A stretch of DNA of 64,000 nt from assembly GCA_002964805.2 (NCBI GenBank), contig PUDQ02000014.1, positions 248,001-312,000 on the forward strand, read 5' to 3'. The stretch is from Trametes villosa. Lineage: Eukaryota; Basidiomycota; Agaricomycetes; Polyporales; Polyporaceae. The notes beneath the pieces were generated by a model, which saw only the letters and a program-made list of their open reading frames with translations, did not search any database and was not told the DNA's origin. Below, one piece after another: positions 10,366-20,306 of this stretch; positions within the stretch are counted from its first letter, which is position 1; each line of letters opens with the position of its first letter. The position numbers and the translations under genes were made by a program.

Positions 10366-12501
10366 TTAATCCGTGCTTGCCACCTCTAGGCCAGGTATGT
10401 CGGAGTGTTGCATCATGGGGCAGTACAAGTTCCCTGTGTGCGGGTGCTTCTTGACCAAGATATCCTGCAGAGTGCGGACCGCGTCGGGCGTGGGCATGGG
10501 GCGTCCCTCGCGCGCCATACATTCCAGGTACCCAGCAAGGTCGTACACTTCCTTAGTGTAGACCGGACGAGGAGGTTCGTCGGCGGAGTCTGCATCCGGA
10601 CGTTCGCCCGGATCGCGTCGAAGCTCTCGTCGTGCGTCGTCAGCGACAGCGGGCGGTGGTGGAAGCGGGGCAACCTCTTGGCGGGTGTAACGAACGAATC
10701 CCCATCCCCACCCAAGGTCAGGCACAAGGTTTTTCTGACCCCGCGCATCCCACAGGCAGCAGAACGACCACACCTCCGCCTGCGACGCATCGACGGGTAG
10801 CACCACATCATAGTTGGAATGACCGCGCCCGGGGAATTCAGGGCCCGCGATGCGCGGGACCGCGGTGATTGTGCGTGATGTCCACGGTAAGTCCTCTCCT
10901 GCGGGCCCAAGTCGCAGCTCCGAGGCGAACGTCGCAGTGACCATCTGTGAGATGATATCCCCGTTGATGAAAGTTCCCTCCCAGGTCCAGGGAATGGCAT
11001 CTATGAGGGCCTGGACGACCTGTGCCGGGGTGAGGAAGGGCACCCAGATTGTGCGTAGCCAACAGTCTCCCAAGAAAGGGCAGCGGAACGTGAATGCGAA
11101 GGCGACGGGACCTGGTCCGAGGTCCGAGTCGATGGCGAGAAAGGCAGGATGGATGATGCCTTCAAGCATCTGGAAACAGGACGGGTTGGCGACGACGGCT
11201 TGTCGAAGGTCTGCGTCCACGACGGAGGGGCAATCCAATGCGACGAGGCGACGGAGGCTGGGGGCGGCAGCGACGATTTCCACTATACCTCCGGTGTCGA
11301 GGCGCTCGTTGGCGGAGATGTCGAGCGAGCAGACACCTCCAAAGCTGGTGAGAATGCGGGCCGCCTGCTGCCCGGAAAGCTGGAATCCGGACAGGTCGAG
11401 GCGGGTCGTAGTGCCAAGCTCGCGAAGAGCTCCTTCGAGCAATGCGAGACCGCGGTCGGGGAAAGGCCTCAAGGACCGCAAGGCGGCTTTGACTCCCAAA
11501 GCCTGGCCGGGGAGGTGCTCGAGCGGCCAAGTATCGACTCCCTCAGAAGCCATAGCATGTTTGATGGCAATACCGAGAGAGGTATCTACAAGAGAGGGTA
11601 GAGGTGGAGCCAATTCCGCGTCCAGTGCGTGCGGTCTTTCTTCGGCAATCGGCAGGGAAAGCTCAATTTCTTCAAAGTCGGAAGGCCATGCTTCCTTCAA
11701 ATGGCTGGGGGAGATTAAGGGGATGTCCTTGAGAGCGTCGACCGCTTCTCCCATACGGATCTGCCGTCCGCCCTCGAGTAAATCTGGTTCAGTCTGAATA
11801 CTCAGTGGTCAGATTGAGTGCACTCATCGTGAGATTGAGAGGAAAACCGTCTCAGAGCAGCGGTTCTTGGGGATGGGGGTATGTAACGAATCAAGGACTC
11901 ACCTGGTGTTGAATCAGCATATATTCCTCCCCGCGTACATGTTCCAAAAACTGCCGCGCATTGTCAACTTGGTCGTATACGCTCATGAAGGCGTATGCTG
12001 GGCTCTCTGGGTCGGAGATGTCGATGAACGATATACCTCCATCCCAACCTGCATAGCGATCATGCCGTCAATATAATGATCGTGTCGACCGACAGTCACC
12101 GACTGCAAGAGCTTGATATGCTCACCGATCTGCATGCAACTGATCGAGGCCTCGATGTCAGAGGCGCGTAGCACGTCCTTAGACTCTCCAATATTTATGT
12201 TCCAGGCCGATAGGAGGAGAGTTTGGGTGAAAGGGCAGGGAATGTCCGGAATTCGAGGGTGTTCTTCGCCAGATCGCCCGTACTTCCCAGCAAGTGCACG
12301 GAGCTCATAGCGCACCACGTCCGCATTATCCCTTTTTCCAATCAGAGCAATGACGCGCCGGACTGATTGAAGAAAAAACACCGCGCCGGGATAGTATGGG
12401 GCGCCGATGGCTGCAACACAGCGGTAGCTCCCGGGCGAGCCGTGTGATGTTCCGTGAGGGCGAACACGGGCGATGAGATATACTTGGTGAGGGCTACCCA
12501 T
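10366..12501 (-). CDS. Uncharacterised fungal protein with leucine-rich-repeat-like central region
   Basis: Function unknown. Three exons (12501-12090, 12048-11903, 11793-10366) join in frame to 661 residues. The start MGSPHQVYLIARVRPHG resembles an N-terminus I associate with hypothetical proteins of Agaricomycetes. Residues around 300-400 contain repeat-like motifs (TTRLDLSGFQLSG, VCSLDISANERLDTGG, LRRLVALDCPSVVDADLR) resembling two or three degenerate leucine-rich repeats, so a protein-interaction role is possible. The middle is Trp-rich (GWGWGFVRYTR), then comes a Pro/acidic linker and a C-terminal helix-like segment with CMAREGRPMPTPDAV. No signal peptide or membrane segment is evident. 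Stop codons converge with fimbrin, 229 bp apart. The exon model is well supported by phase; the LRR reading is tentative. Confidence 0.75.
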
Positions 12502-12822
12502 TTAGCGCAGGGCGTGCTGGCTGGGTTGAGCGAAATCAAAGCGATGCTCTGTGCTCGAGCGAGGGTGGGGTCTAGTGGTCCGAGAAGGAAGTTGAGGCTC
12601 GAGCGGCGTTCAGATAATACTGAACGTGGATCCTCGCCGGGTCCTGCAAGCAATTCGCTCAATTACGTGCGATCGCGAGTCGTACGTAACGTTCTCAATG
12701 GGAACTAGCAGCTTCATCCGAGCGGCCGCAGATGAAGGATAGCAATGCTCGCTCGGTGTTCGAGTTCCTAGGCCTATAATACACAGGTAATCAGACTACG
12801 CCCCGCGAAGCCGGAGTAGGAT
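12502..12822. other. Short spacer between two co-oriented genes
   Basis: 321 bp between the stop of the amidase and the start of the uncharacterised repeat protein, both on the minus strand. It must hold the promoter of the latter. Minus-strand frames run through it, but no exon joins in phase to the downstream start. Confidence 0.35.
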
Positions 12823-14926
12823 TTATTCCGGCTCCAGGAGCGCATACGCTTTCCCAGATTCTTTCAGCAACCCTTCGATGATCTTCATGCCCTCCAGCAC
12901 CTTCTCCTCCTCAAGCTTCTTACCGACAACCTGCACGCCCACCGGCAAGCCGTGCATGCTCGCTGCATCGTACATCTTGTACATATCACGCTCGATCGAG
13001 CTCCGCACCTTGAAGTTCTGCGTGTCGAGGGCATCGAGCTCCTTGTCGACATGCGTGACCGGGAGGACACCTGCGGAGTAGTCGAGCTGCGATGCGAGGT
13101 TAAGTATACGTGGCTACGGCAATGGACGGGACGATAGGGCGCTCACAATATTGAACAAAAAGGTATACCCGCAGCCCTTGAAGCCTCCCTTCATGCCCCC
13201 GTGAGGAGTGGCGGGGAGCGCGTTCGGGACAGTGAGCACAAAGTCGATCGCCTCGTCCTTGAGCTTCGCGAACCACCGGTCCCTGTAGCCCTCGCGCTGC
13301 GCGACGAGCGCCAGGTACTGTTCGATCGTCTTCTCGCTGGCAGTTTCGACGAGACCCGCATAGGCGTCGTCGCCCCGGACATGGCGTAGGTACCACGCGT
13401 AGAGACGCTTCACGAACCGCGGGAGGGCAAAGGCGATGCGAGCTTGGCGCACGCCGGGGTCGTTTGACTCGCCCCAGCGGATCGGCTTCGTGGACACCTT
13501 GCCTGATAGATGATGAGCGAAGTATTGCGATACTGCCGTGACTGGGTACTTACCAGCTTCTGCCATGAGCAGCTGGGCCCCGATCTTGAACCCTTCGTAC
13601 GGGCTTGGCGGATCGCTGTCGATGGTCCGCGGGGGTCAGTACTTGTCCCCTCTGCGCCCCTGCACAATGTTTGCCAAAGCTTACAGCGCAACAACTTCAT
13701 GTCCATGAGTAGTCAGTTCCGACACGACCGTCTCCAACGCTCGCCTGCACGCCGGGGAAGGCGCAACGACGCCTAACATGCAACTGTCAAATGTGACCCC
13801 TAGCACGAGAAACGCAGGCCTACCATCGTCCCACATCACCGCCCACCGAATCGGCTTCCCGGAGACAAGGTCGACCTCCCGCCAAGGGATGGGAACGCAC
13901 TGAATGTGACGTCAATACAGCTGCGCTCTCCGGCCAGTCATGGCGGTAGGGCGGGCGCACCGAATGGTCGTACTCCCACGGCTTCATGCCCACGACCGCC
14001 TTCCAGAACATCTCGAGGTCTTCCAGCGTCCGCGTCATGGGAGAGTACACGGCAGGGATGCCCTCCTGCCCGGGCATGCTCGTCGAGTTCCCGCTCTTCA
14101 GGAATCGGGAGCTCGACGCCTTGATCGTATATATGCCGGAGAAGTGGCTGTATAGGTGGCGCGGCGGTGAGTATACCAAGGTTGGGCATCCCGGAGCCCC
14201 GACGGGCAGGAGAGGCGTACTCACGCAGGTGCGCGTACAGAGCCCGCAACGTCTGTACCGATCCCAAGGCGCGACCCCCCAAAGGCGAGGAGGGCGGCCT
14301 CTCCGCCCGTCGAGCCCCCCGGCGAGTACCCCTTGTTGTGGGGGTTCGTTGTCGTCCCGAATACATCATTCGCCGACTCGAACGAAAGCAGCGTGATCGG
14401 CACGTTGGTCTTCACGAACGGCACCGCGCCCGCGTCCTTCAGGAGGCGCACGAGCGCCGAGTCGCGCTGCATCGGGCGCCCGACCCACGCCGAGTACCCA
14501 ATGCACGCGTCCTCGCCCTCGAACCCGACCGTGTCCTTCACGCTGACCGGCATGCCCGCGAGCGGGCCCTGCGTGTTGCACGCCTTCGCCCAGCCCTCCG
14601 CCTTCGCGATGAGCACCTCCGTGAGGCAGTTTGTCGCCGCGTGCGCGCGCAGCGCCTGCCTGCCGTACGCGCGCAGCACGTCGAGCGGCGCGAGCGTGCC
14701 CGCCTGCACGCGCGCGACGACCTCCGCCGCGGGGCGCGCGAGCAGCTCCCGGTCGGCTGCGGAGACGGGCGCGCGGTACTCGGGCGGGAGCGTGCGGATG
14801 CGCTCCTCGCGCTCGCGCTGTTTCGCCGCGCTGTCAATGGCGCCGGCCAGGCGTGTGAGCACTCGGGGTATCGGGGGCGCGGCGTACGACGCACCATGCG
14901 CGGCGGTGGGCCAGAAACGAGAACAT
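12823..14926 (-). CDS. Amidase of the amidase-signature family (acetamidase / fatty-acid-amide-hydrolase type)
   Basis: Hydrolyses carboxylic amides to acid and ammonia, usually to use amides as nitrogen source. Eight exons join in frame: 14926-14895, 14830-14225, 14147-13961, 13899-13824, 13772-13685, 13615-13554, 13502-13147 and 13086-12823. They give 556 residues, as in fungal amdS-like enzymes. The Ser-cisSer-Lys triad is visible: Lys in MPVSVKDTVGFEG, cis-Ser in SPGGSTGGEAALLAFGGS and the nucleophile in GIGTDVAGSVRAPAHFSG. Other family landmarks are WEYDHSCVPIPWREVDL, IRWAVMWDD and MHGLPVGVQVVGKK near the C-terminus. The first 10 residues (MFSFLAHRRA) come from a mini-exon and are the least certain part; a start in exon 2 is the alternative. 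No secretion signal is evident. Substrate is not predictable. Confidence 0.92.
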
Positions 14927-16666
14927 GGTTGCTGGGCGAGAGGCGCATTCAGCGGGGAGTGTTATCTGGCCCAGGGCGGCGGCAGCCCCGGCTGCTGCTG
15001 GGAGCGTGGGCGCGCGGGGAGGGTCAGCAGACCGTGCGCGGCGCGGGGTGCCGCGCACACGCGAGCCTTCTTCGACGCGGCAAACTGGCAAGGATAGAGA
15101 GGAAGCCGCTGCAGGTTCCCAGTCGCACGGCGGCTCGCGCGCAGCTCGCATGTCCCCAGGCGAACGAAGTGCGCCGGGCATCGCGGCGCCTGGCTGGGGC
15201 TTCTCTCTTGGGCGCTGCTGGAGGCGTGTGCAAGATGACGCAGATCACCTGCATCAGAGCAGAACTTGCGGAAGCTACAGTCGGAGACTCGGAGAGTTGG
15301 CCGAGACGTACTGCATCGGGCAGCGGTCGGCGAGCGAAGAACTGCGAGTCAGCGCCCTACAGGATACACGCATTGGTGTAAGCGGATGGAAACGCCGCGG
15401 ACCGAGGTTCCTATGTTCGAATCGTCAGTCATTCCGACTCATAACGCTCGCAACAGGCTTCATTGCGCTCGCGTTCAACGATACAGCCACCATGCACATG
15501 GTGCGCCCTCAAGCGACTGATGTCGAGGAGGATTGATGAGGCAAAGCCGCGGTCCCAACGCACTGCCGATCCTTGCCCACCCCTCAGAAGCCTCTCCATC
15601 GTGCACATCACCGCCGGCAGATGAAGAAGACCTCACTGACCCACCAACTTCGCCTGACTCCTGAGCAGGGTCCAGCGCGCCGCACCATACCGAGCGCGCC
15701 CGCCCCTGCTTCCTAACTCCGCGCACAGGGCGCTGTGATCCTCTCCAGACTGGAGGGCATCACGACATGGGACACACGAGCGCCGGGCAGCGGTTCAGAT
15801 GCGATGCGATGCTACTCTCCAGACTGGGGGGCATCACGAACGCGGCCGTCGAGGATACACATTACGTGCGGTGCCTCTGATAGACCGGGCGGAGCATCAG
15901 CGAAGCTCGAAGCTGTGGCACGGTGCATGCCTATTCGCCGTGCCTCAGCCTCAACCTCAGGCCGGACGAGGGTGAATTGAATTCGATGAAGCCACTCACC
16001 TCTGCGCTAGCGCTGCTGCTGAGAGAGCCGCTTTCGGAAATCTTCTGATATTGCGCCCGTGGGCGCGGCGGAGAAGGTGCGGGAGCGTCATATTACTGCG
16101 ATGCTAAGGGTAGGGAGTGATACAACAGAAACAACAGAAGTCCATGGGATGTAGAAGGGAGCGCGAGGCGGCGGTACCAGGTGGCAGGGTGGTGGTCATG
16201 CACGGAGATGAGGTGTACAACAGACATGCGAGCGTCCACCTTTTGCATACGTATGGGCGGTCAACGGACAGCGGTCAACGGTCGCCTCCGCCTTGGAGAC
16301 GGAGTCGACAGCGGAACGGACGATACGGCAGCGCGCAGGCAAAAGGGTTAAAGATATAACAAGCGTAGCGCACAGCGACGATGGGGGATGTCTGAAACGC
16401 AGGAGAACAATGGATGGGCGGGAGAAGGAACGCACATGCAGTAATAAAGATAGGGCGGCAGGCAAGCAAGATGGAAGACGCAGCCAAGATATCTATACAA
16501 CATCAGCGCGCGCGTCGCTGAGCGAGAACGACCGCAAAAACGGCCTGTGAATGGAATGGGGAAAGCGAGTACGGTGACGCGCTGCACGTTATGCGCCGAA
16601 CCGAGGTTGAGTGGCCGCTGGCCGCTGGCCGACGTCCGCCGTCCGACGACGTCCGCTGGGCCGCAA
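14927..16666. other. Intergenic region with a short direct repeat
   Basis: 1.7 kb with no supported gene. It contains the 25 bp direct repeat listed separately. The open frames on either strand are short or Arg/Pro/Ser-rich. Confidence 0.45.
15741..15839. repeat. Pair of 25 bp direct repeats
   Basis: The core CTCTCCAGACTGG followed by GGCATCACGA occurs at 15741-15765 and again at 15815-15839, with one mismatch and a 74 bp period. It could be a remnant of a local duplication or a pair of regulatory sites; nothing else supports either. Confidence 0.6.
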
Positions 16667-18013
16667 TCAGAGTTTGATCTTCGTCGGCGCCCTGAGCATC
16701 CTCAGCTTCGGGATGACCTCGTCGAGCTCGCGCGTCTCCCAGATGTCTCCGTGCGGCGTGAGCGTCGCCTCCGCGATCTCCACCCGGCACATCGACCGCG
16801 GCACGCGGACGGCACACTCCTGCGGACCGTCACAGGGATCGAGCGGGCTCTCGGAGCGCGAGGGCGCGGAGCGGTCATCTAGCGAGACCGAGCCGTGGCC
16901 GACGACGGTGTCCTCATCGTCGTGCCCCCAGGGGTCGGAGGAGATCGACATCTTCCGCCGGCCGAAGAGCCGCGTCTTAGACGCGATCCGCTTCAGTGTG
17001 GACTTCTGTTTCGGCCCGGAGGTGTTGGAGGAGATAGAGTGGGAGAGGGAGGGCGCCGGCGACGTTGAGCGCACTGGTGGTCGACTGTGCCCCTTGGGGT
17101 CGTCTTCCGAGTCTGAGGGGAGGACGATGGAAGTCGTCGAGGCCGTCCGTGTTCGCTTCCGCCCGGGAGCATGGAACGAGAACGAGGTTGGTGGCACTGG
17201 CGAGGCCGGCGTGACGGAAATGTGAGGGCTCGCGAAGCGGTCCGCGAAGGGAGGCGCCATGTCCCTCGCCGGCAGTGGTGCAGAGTACGCGCGCGAGGGG
17301 ATAGTCAACGCGTACGGCCTCGGTTTTGTATCCGCCCGGGGGAAGGTGTTGAACGCCTTGGCGCTGTCCGGAGGCTCAGACGAAGCGGTAGTATATATCG
17401 ACGTTGACGACTGCGATGATGAGGGGGATGGGGTAGAGAAGGCCGTCAAGCTGTCGCTGTCGTGATCATCGATATCGCTGCTGAAGCTGAAGGGGGAAAT
17501 GCGGCCGCCTCTCCAGGACAAGGTCGGTGGCTCCTGGCGTGATACTGTTTGTTGCACGCCACCATCGCTGCTGGTGACAACCTTGGGAAGGGCAGGGAGA
17601 GGACGCTTTAACCGTGCCGCAATAGAGTGTGAGGGTGGAAATACGGGCAGCGGGGGGAGGACCAATGTCGGGCTGCTGACGTTCGGATGTGAGAAGAGTA
17701 CAGGCGATGTCTCATCAGAGTCGTTCGGGGAGGAGGGGGAGGAGGCAGCTCGCGGTAGGGGTGGCGGGTAGTACGATAGCCTGCTCTTCTCGTAGTCCTC
17801 GTTTGGTAGGAAGGCCATGGGGGTGAGCGGAGGATCATCGCTTTCTGCCGGAGAAGCGGAGGCTTGGGCATGATGAGGAACGTCATGGCGCTCTATGGGA
17901 GAGGGCAGCGTCGTGGTTATGACTAGACGGTCAAGAACAGAGGCCTTCATGGATGAAGATCTGAGAGGCATCACTCGAGAAACAGAGCTTGGGGCGGGAA
18001 GGGCGAGGGCCAT
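16667..18013 (-). CDS. Ser/Pro-rich intrinsically disordered protein
   Basis: A single 448-codon exon with no recognised catalytic domain. It is rich in Ser, Pro, Thr and Asp with many SP/TP dipeptides, suggesting a phosphorylated, disordered regulatory or cytoskeletal protein (inference). A basic patch at about residues 325-345 (SGPKQKSTLKRIASKTRLF) ends in GRRKMSISSDPWG, which could be a phosphorylation-controlled targeting signal. The C-terminal 60 residues are more ordered (MCRVEIAEATLTPHGDIWE, then LDEVIPKLRMLRAP) and look like a conserved tail. The start is the first ATG, at 18013. The frame is open throughout, and its Ser/Pro/Asp-rich composition contrasts with the Arg-rich antisense frames, which supports coding. 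Confidence 0.75.
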   Translation of the reverse strand: MALALPAPSSVSRVMPLRSSSMKASVLDRLVITTTLPSPIERHDVPHHAQASASPAESDDPPLTPMAFLPNEDYEKSRLSYYPPPLPRAASSPSSPNDSDETSPVLFSHPNVSSPTLVLPPLPVFPPSHSIAARLKRPLPALPKVVTSSDGGVQQTVSRQEPPTLSWRGGRISPFSFSSDIDDHDSDSLTAFSTPSPSSSQSSTSIYTTASSEPPDSAKAFNTFPRADTKPRPYALTIPSRAYSAPLPARDMAPPFADRFASPHISVTPASPVPPTSFSFHAPGRKRTRTASTTSIVLPSDSEDDPKGHSRPPVRSTSPAPSLSHSISSNTSGPKQKSTLKRIASKTRLFGRRKMSISSDPWGHDDEDTVVGHGSVSLDDRSAPSRSESPLDPCDGPQECAVRVPRSMCRVEIAEATLTPHGDIWETRELDEVIPKLRMLRAPTKIKL

Positions 18014-18873
18014 AGGTAAAGAGCGTCCGGAGGAGCAGGAAGGCAGGGGTATATAGAAGGAGCGACAAGGTTACGAGAGGGTATATGATGAGGGCATGCG
18101 CGAGAGCTCGAGGACCGGGGCGTTTCGAGTATATGAATCGAGACGGCGCGTCGGAGACCGGGGCAACGGCTTCGGAGAGTGATCGTCCTGCCTCAGGACG
18201 CCGCGTTGCATGGACGTGTGATGGACACCGCCGGACAGGTAGCGCAAGGGCAAATCACCGCATGCCAGGACGAGATCAAACACATCCTGAGAAAGCGACA
18301 AGTCCACAGCGCGAGAGATCGCGCGCAGACCGAAGTGATCCAAAGATGGCTGGCTGGCGCTGGCAGCGTGGGTGCCTCGCACAGGTCCGTTGCCCGAGAC
18401 TCCCTATTATGAGAACAAGAAGCATCCGTGGCTGCTCACCTCTGCAGTTCCGCTAGCGACCATAGACGGAGTATTGTGCGAACTCACGCCGCATGGGATT
18501 CGTCGAGGATCTGGCGACGTGCGCGCGCAGCAGGTGTACAGTTTTGATGGCTGTCGGGAAACTAGCGCGACCATTACTCTCCATTGAGTGCATGTGGCTT
18601 GAAGACACCGAGCAGAGTACGCCAGGTGAGGTTTTGCGGCTGCAGCGTCGAGTGCAGCGTCGTGGTCCTCGTCAAGGCGCGAACAGCCTGGGCGGTGAGT
18701 CTGAGCAAAAAATGTCACGGGCGTGACTGTATGCGTCACGGAACAAGCAGTGTGGCGACGCCGCGGCGTCGCCAGCTCCGACCTCGACGACCACGACCAC
18801 GACAACGGCGGCAGCCATCCTTCTTTTTCACCTTCGCTCGTTTCCCGCCATCTCGTCGACGAGCTCCTAAGTT
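18014..18873. other. Divergent intergenic region
   Basis: 860 bp between divergent starts. Just upstream of the DUF7137 start (about 18765-18825) one frame encodes a Thr/Ala-rich run like the linkers that precede this domain in relatives. An unrecognised 5' exon with the signal peptide may therefore lie here, for instance before the GTGAGT donor near 18692. Confidence 0.35.
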
Positions 18874-19528
18874 ATGTCCTCGAGCAACGCCAACTCCAAT
18901 ATCCCCCAGACCGCGCCCGCGGGGGGCCTTACCATCACCCAACCGCCCCAGACCGCGACGTCGTACTACAAGATTGCGCCGTCGAACACGATCACCTTCG
19001 CGTGGAACTTCACCGACGTCCTCGCCACCCCAACCTCGCTCACCGTCTCCGCCATCTGCGACAACGGGAACACCTACCCGGTCGGCCCCACAAACGGCAT
19101 CATTCCTGGCGACTCGACGAGCGTGCTGTGGGACCTCGGCGCGTACCAATCGGCCCACCCGAACCTGCCCCTCGCGGAGGCGACATACGTCCTGCACATC
19201 TGGGACGACCGGGGGCCGGGCGCGGCGCGGCAGCCAGGATTCCTCTCGGAGAACTCGGCGCTCAAGTTTGCCATGTACAGCCCGCAGCCGTACACACCCC
19301 TGGAAGGTATGTCCTTTCCATGTTCAGCCTGGTTTTCGCTCGCTCATCGGGAGGAATATGGACCCATCCTCGCTTTCGTCTCCGTTCCCATCCTCAGAGT
19401 GGACATGTCCAACATGTAATGGCGCACTCTCCGACTACATCGTCCACCCCGCGTTCCTCAGCCTCAGCATTACGATCGTCGTGATGTTCCTCTCGGGCTA
19501 CTCCCTCATCAGGCAAGCGATGCGGTAG
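18874..19528 (+). CDS. DUF7137-domain protein, probable surface or membrane protein
   Basis: Two exons (18874-19306, 19398-19528) give 187 residues. The sequence matches the pattern of the fungal DUF7137 family as I know it: an N-terminal Pro/Thr stretch with GGLTITQPPQTATSYYKI, the core FAWNFTDVLATPTSLTVSA, a WDLGAY segment, FAMYSPQPYTPLE, then a CPTCNGALSD cysteine pair. A C-terminal hydrophobic segment (SITIVVMFLSGYSLI) is likely membrane-spanning or a GPI signal. Family members normally begin with a signal peptide and a Ser/Thr linker; none is present from this ATG, so the 5' end may be incomplete. Function of the family is unknown, with a cell-wall or membrane location inferred. Confidence 0.78.
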
Positions 19529-20306
19529 AGAGCGGCGACTACGGCGACGGCGGGCGGAGCGGAGCTGGTGGGGAGGGCGTGGGTGTGGTGCGGCGCTGGT
19601 ACTCACGGATCATTCGTTCACTGGCATGGACACACAGGACATCATGACGCTACGTCTATAGCTTTGCTCGCGTTTTCTTTTGTTTTCTCGGGGGCGATCC
19701 GCTATTCGTATGGACTCTTTCTCATCCCCCTCCCTCCTATAGCGCACATCACTATCGACGATAATATGTTCCATATCCCTAGAGTGTCCGGCGCGCGCGC
19801 CGGATGCGGAACCTTGGACGTTGCACGCTTCCCCACACGGTGCCAGCGCGTGCGAACGGCGTTTGTCAGCGCACCACCAAGAAATGGCTCATCCGACGTG
19901 CCCGAGCGGTGAGAACGACCGCACCTGTCCACCGCTGACGGGGCGAACGATCGTCCAAGGCTGTATGTATCCAGTGCGCCCGACGACAGGCGAGCCGTCC
20001 TCGCGGGACCGGTTACTCAATCATACGCAAGAAGGAACCGCACGTCGATTTTGAATCCATGGCGCGGGAAGAAGTCGCGACGCAGCAGCAGACGTCTGTG
20101 CGGCCGCCATCGCGACGAGCACGACCACGCTGCTGCGCCGTTCTGTCAACGTCGCCGTCGACGGGGGCTCCCCGAAGATGGCCGCCGTAAACCCGTAGGC
20201 AAGCTCGCAACTCGCTCCTCTCCCGCACCATCGTACCATGCGCCACTATACCACAGCAGCGCAGGCGCACCGACCCGCCCCGGCCCCGCCTCGTGGATTA
20301 AGGTTA
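19529..20306. other. Convergent intergenic region
   Basis: 778 bp between converging stops; nothing recognised beyond presumed 3' ends and terminators of the two genes. Confidence 0.4.

Noticed and set aside
15405..15445. GTTCGAATC, similar to a tRNA T-loop
   Set aside because: The flanking bases do not form the T stem, and no acceptor stem or anticodon arm fits upstream.
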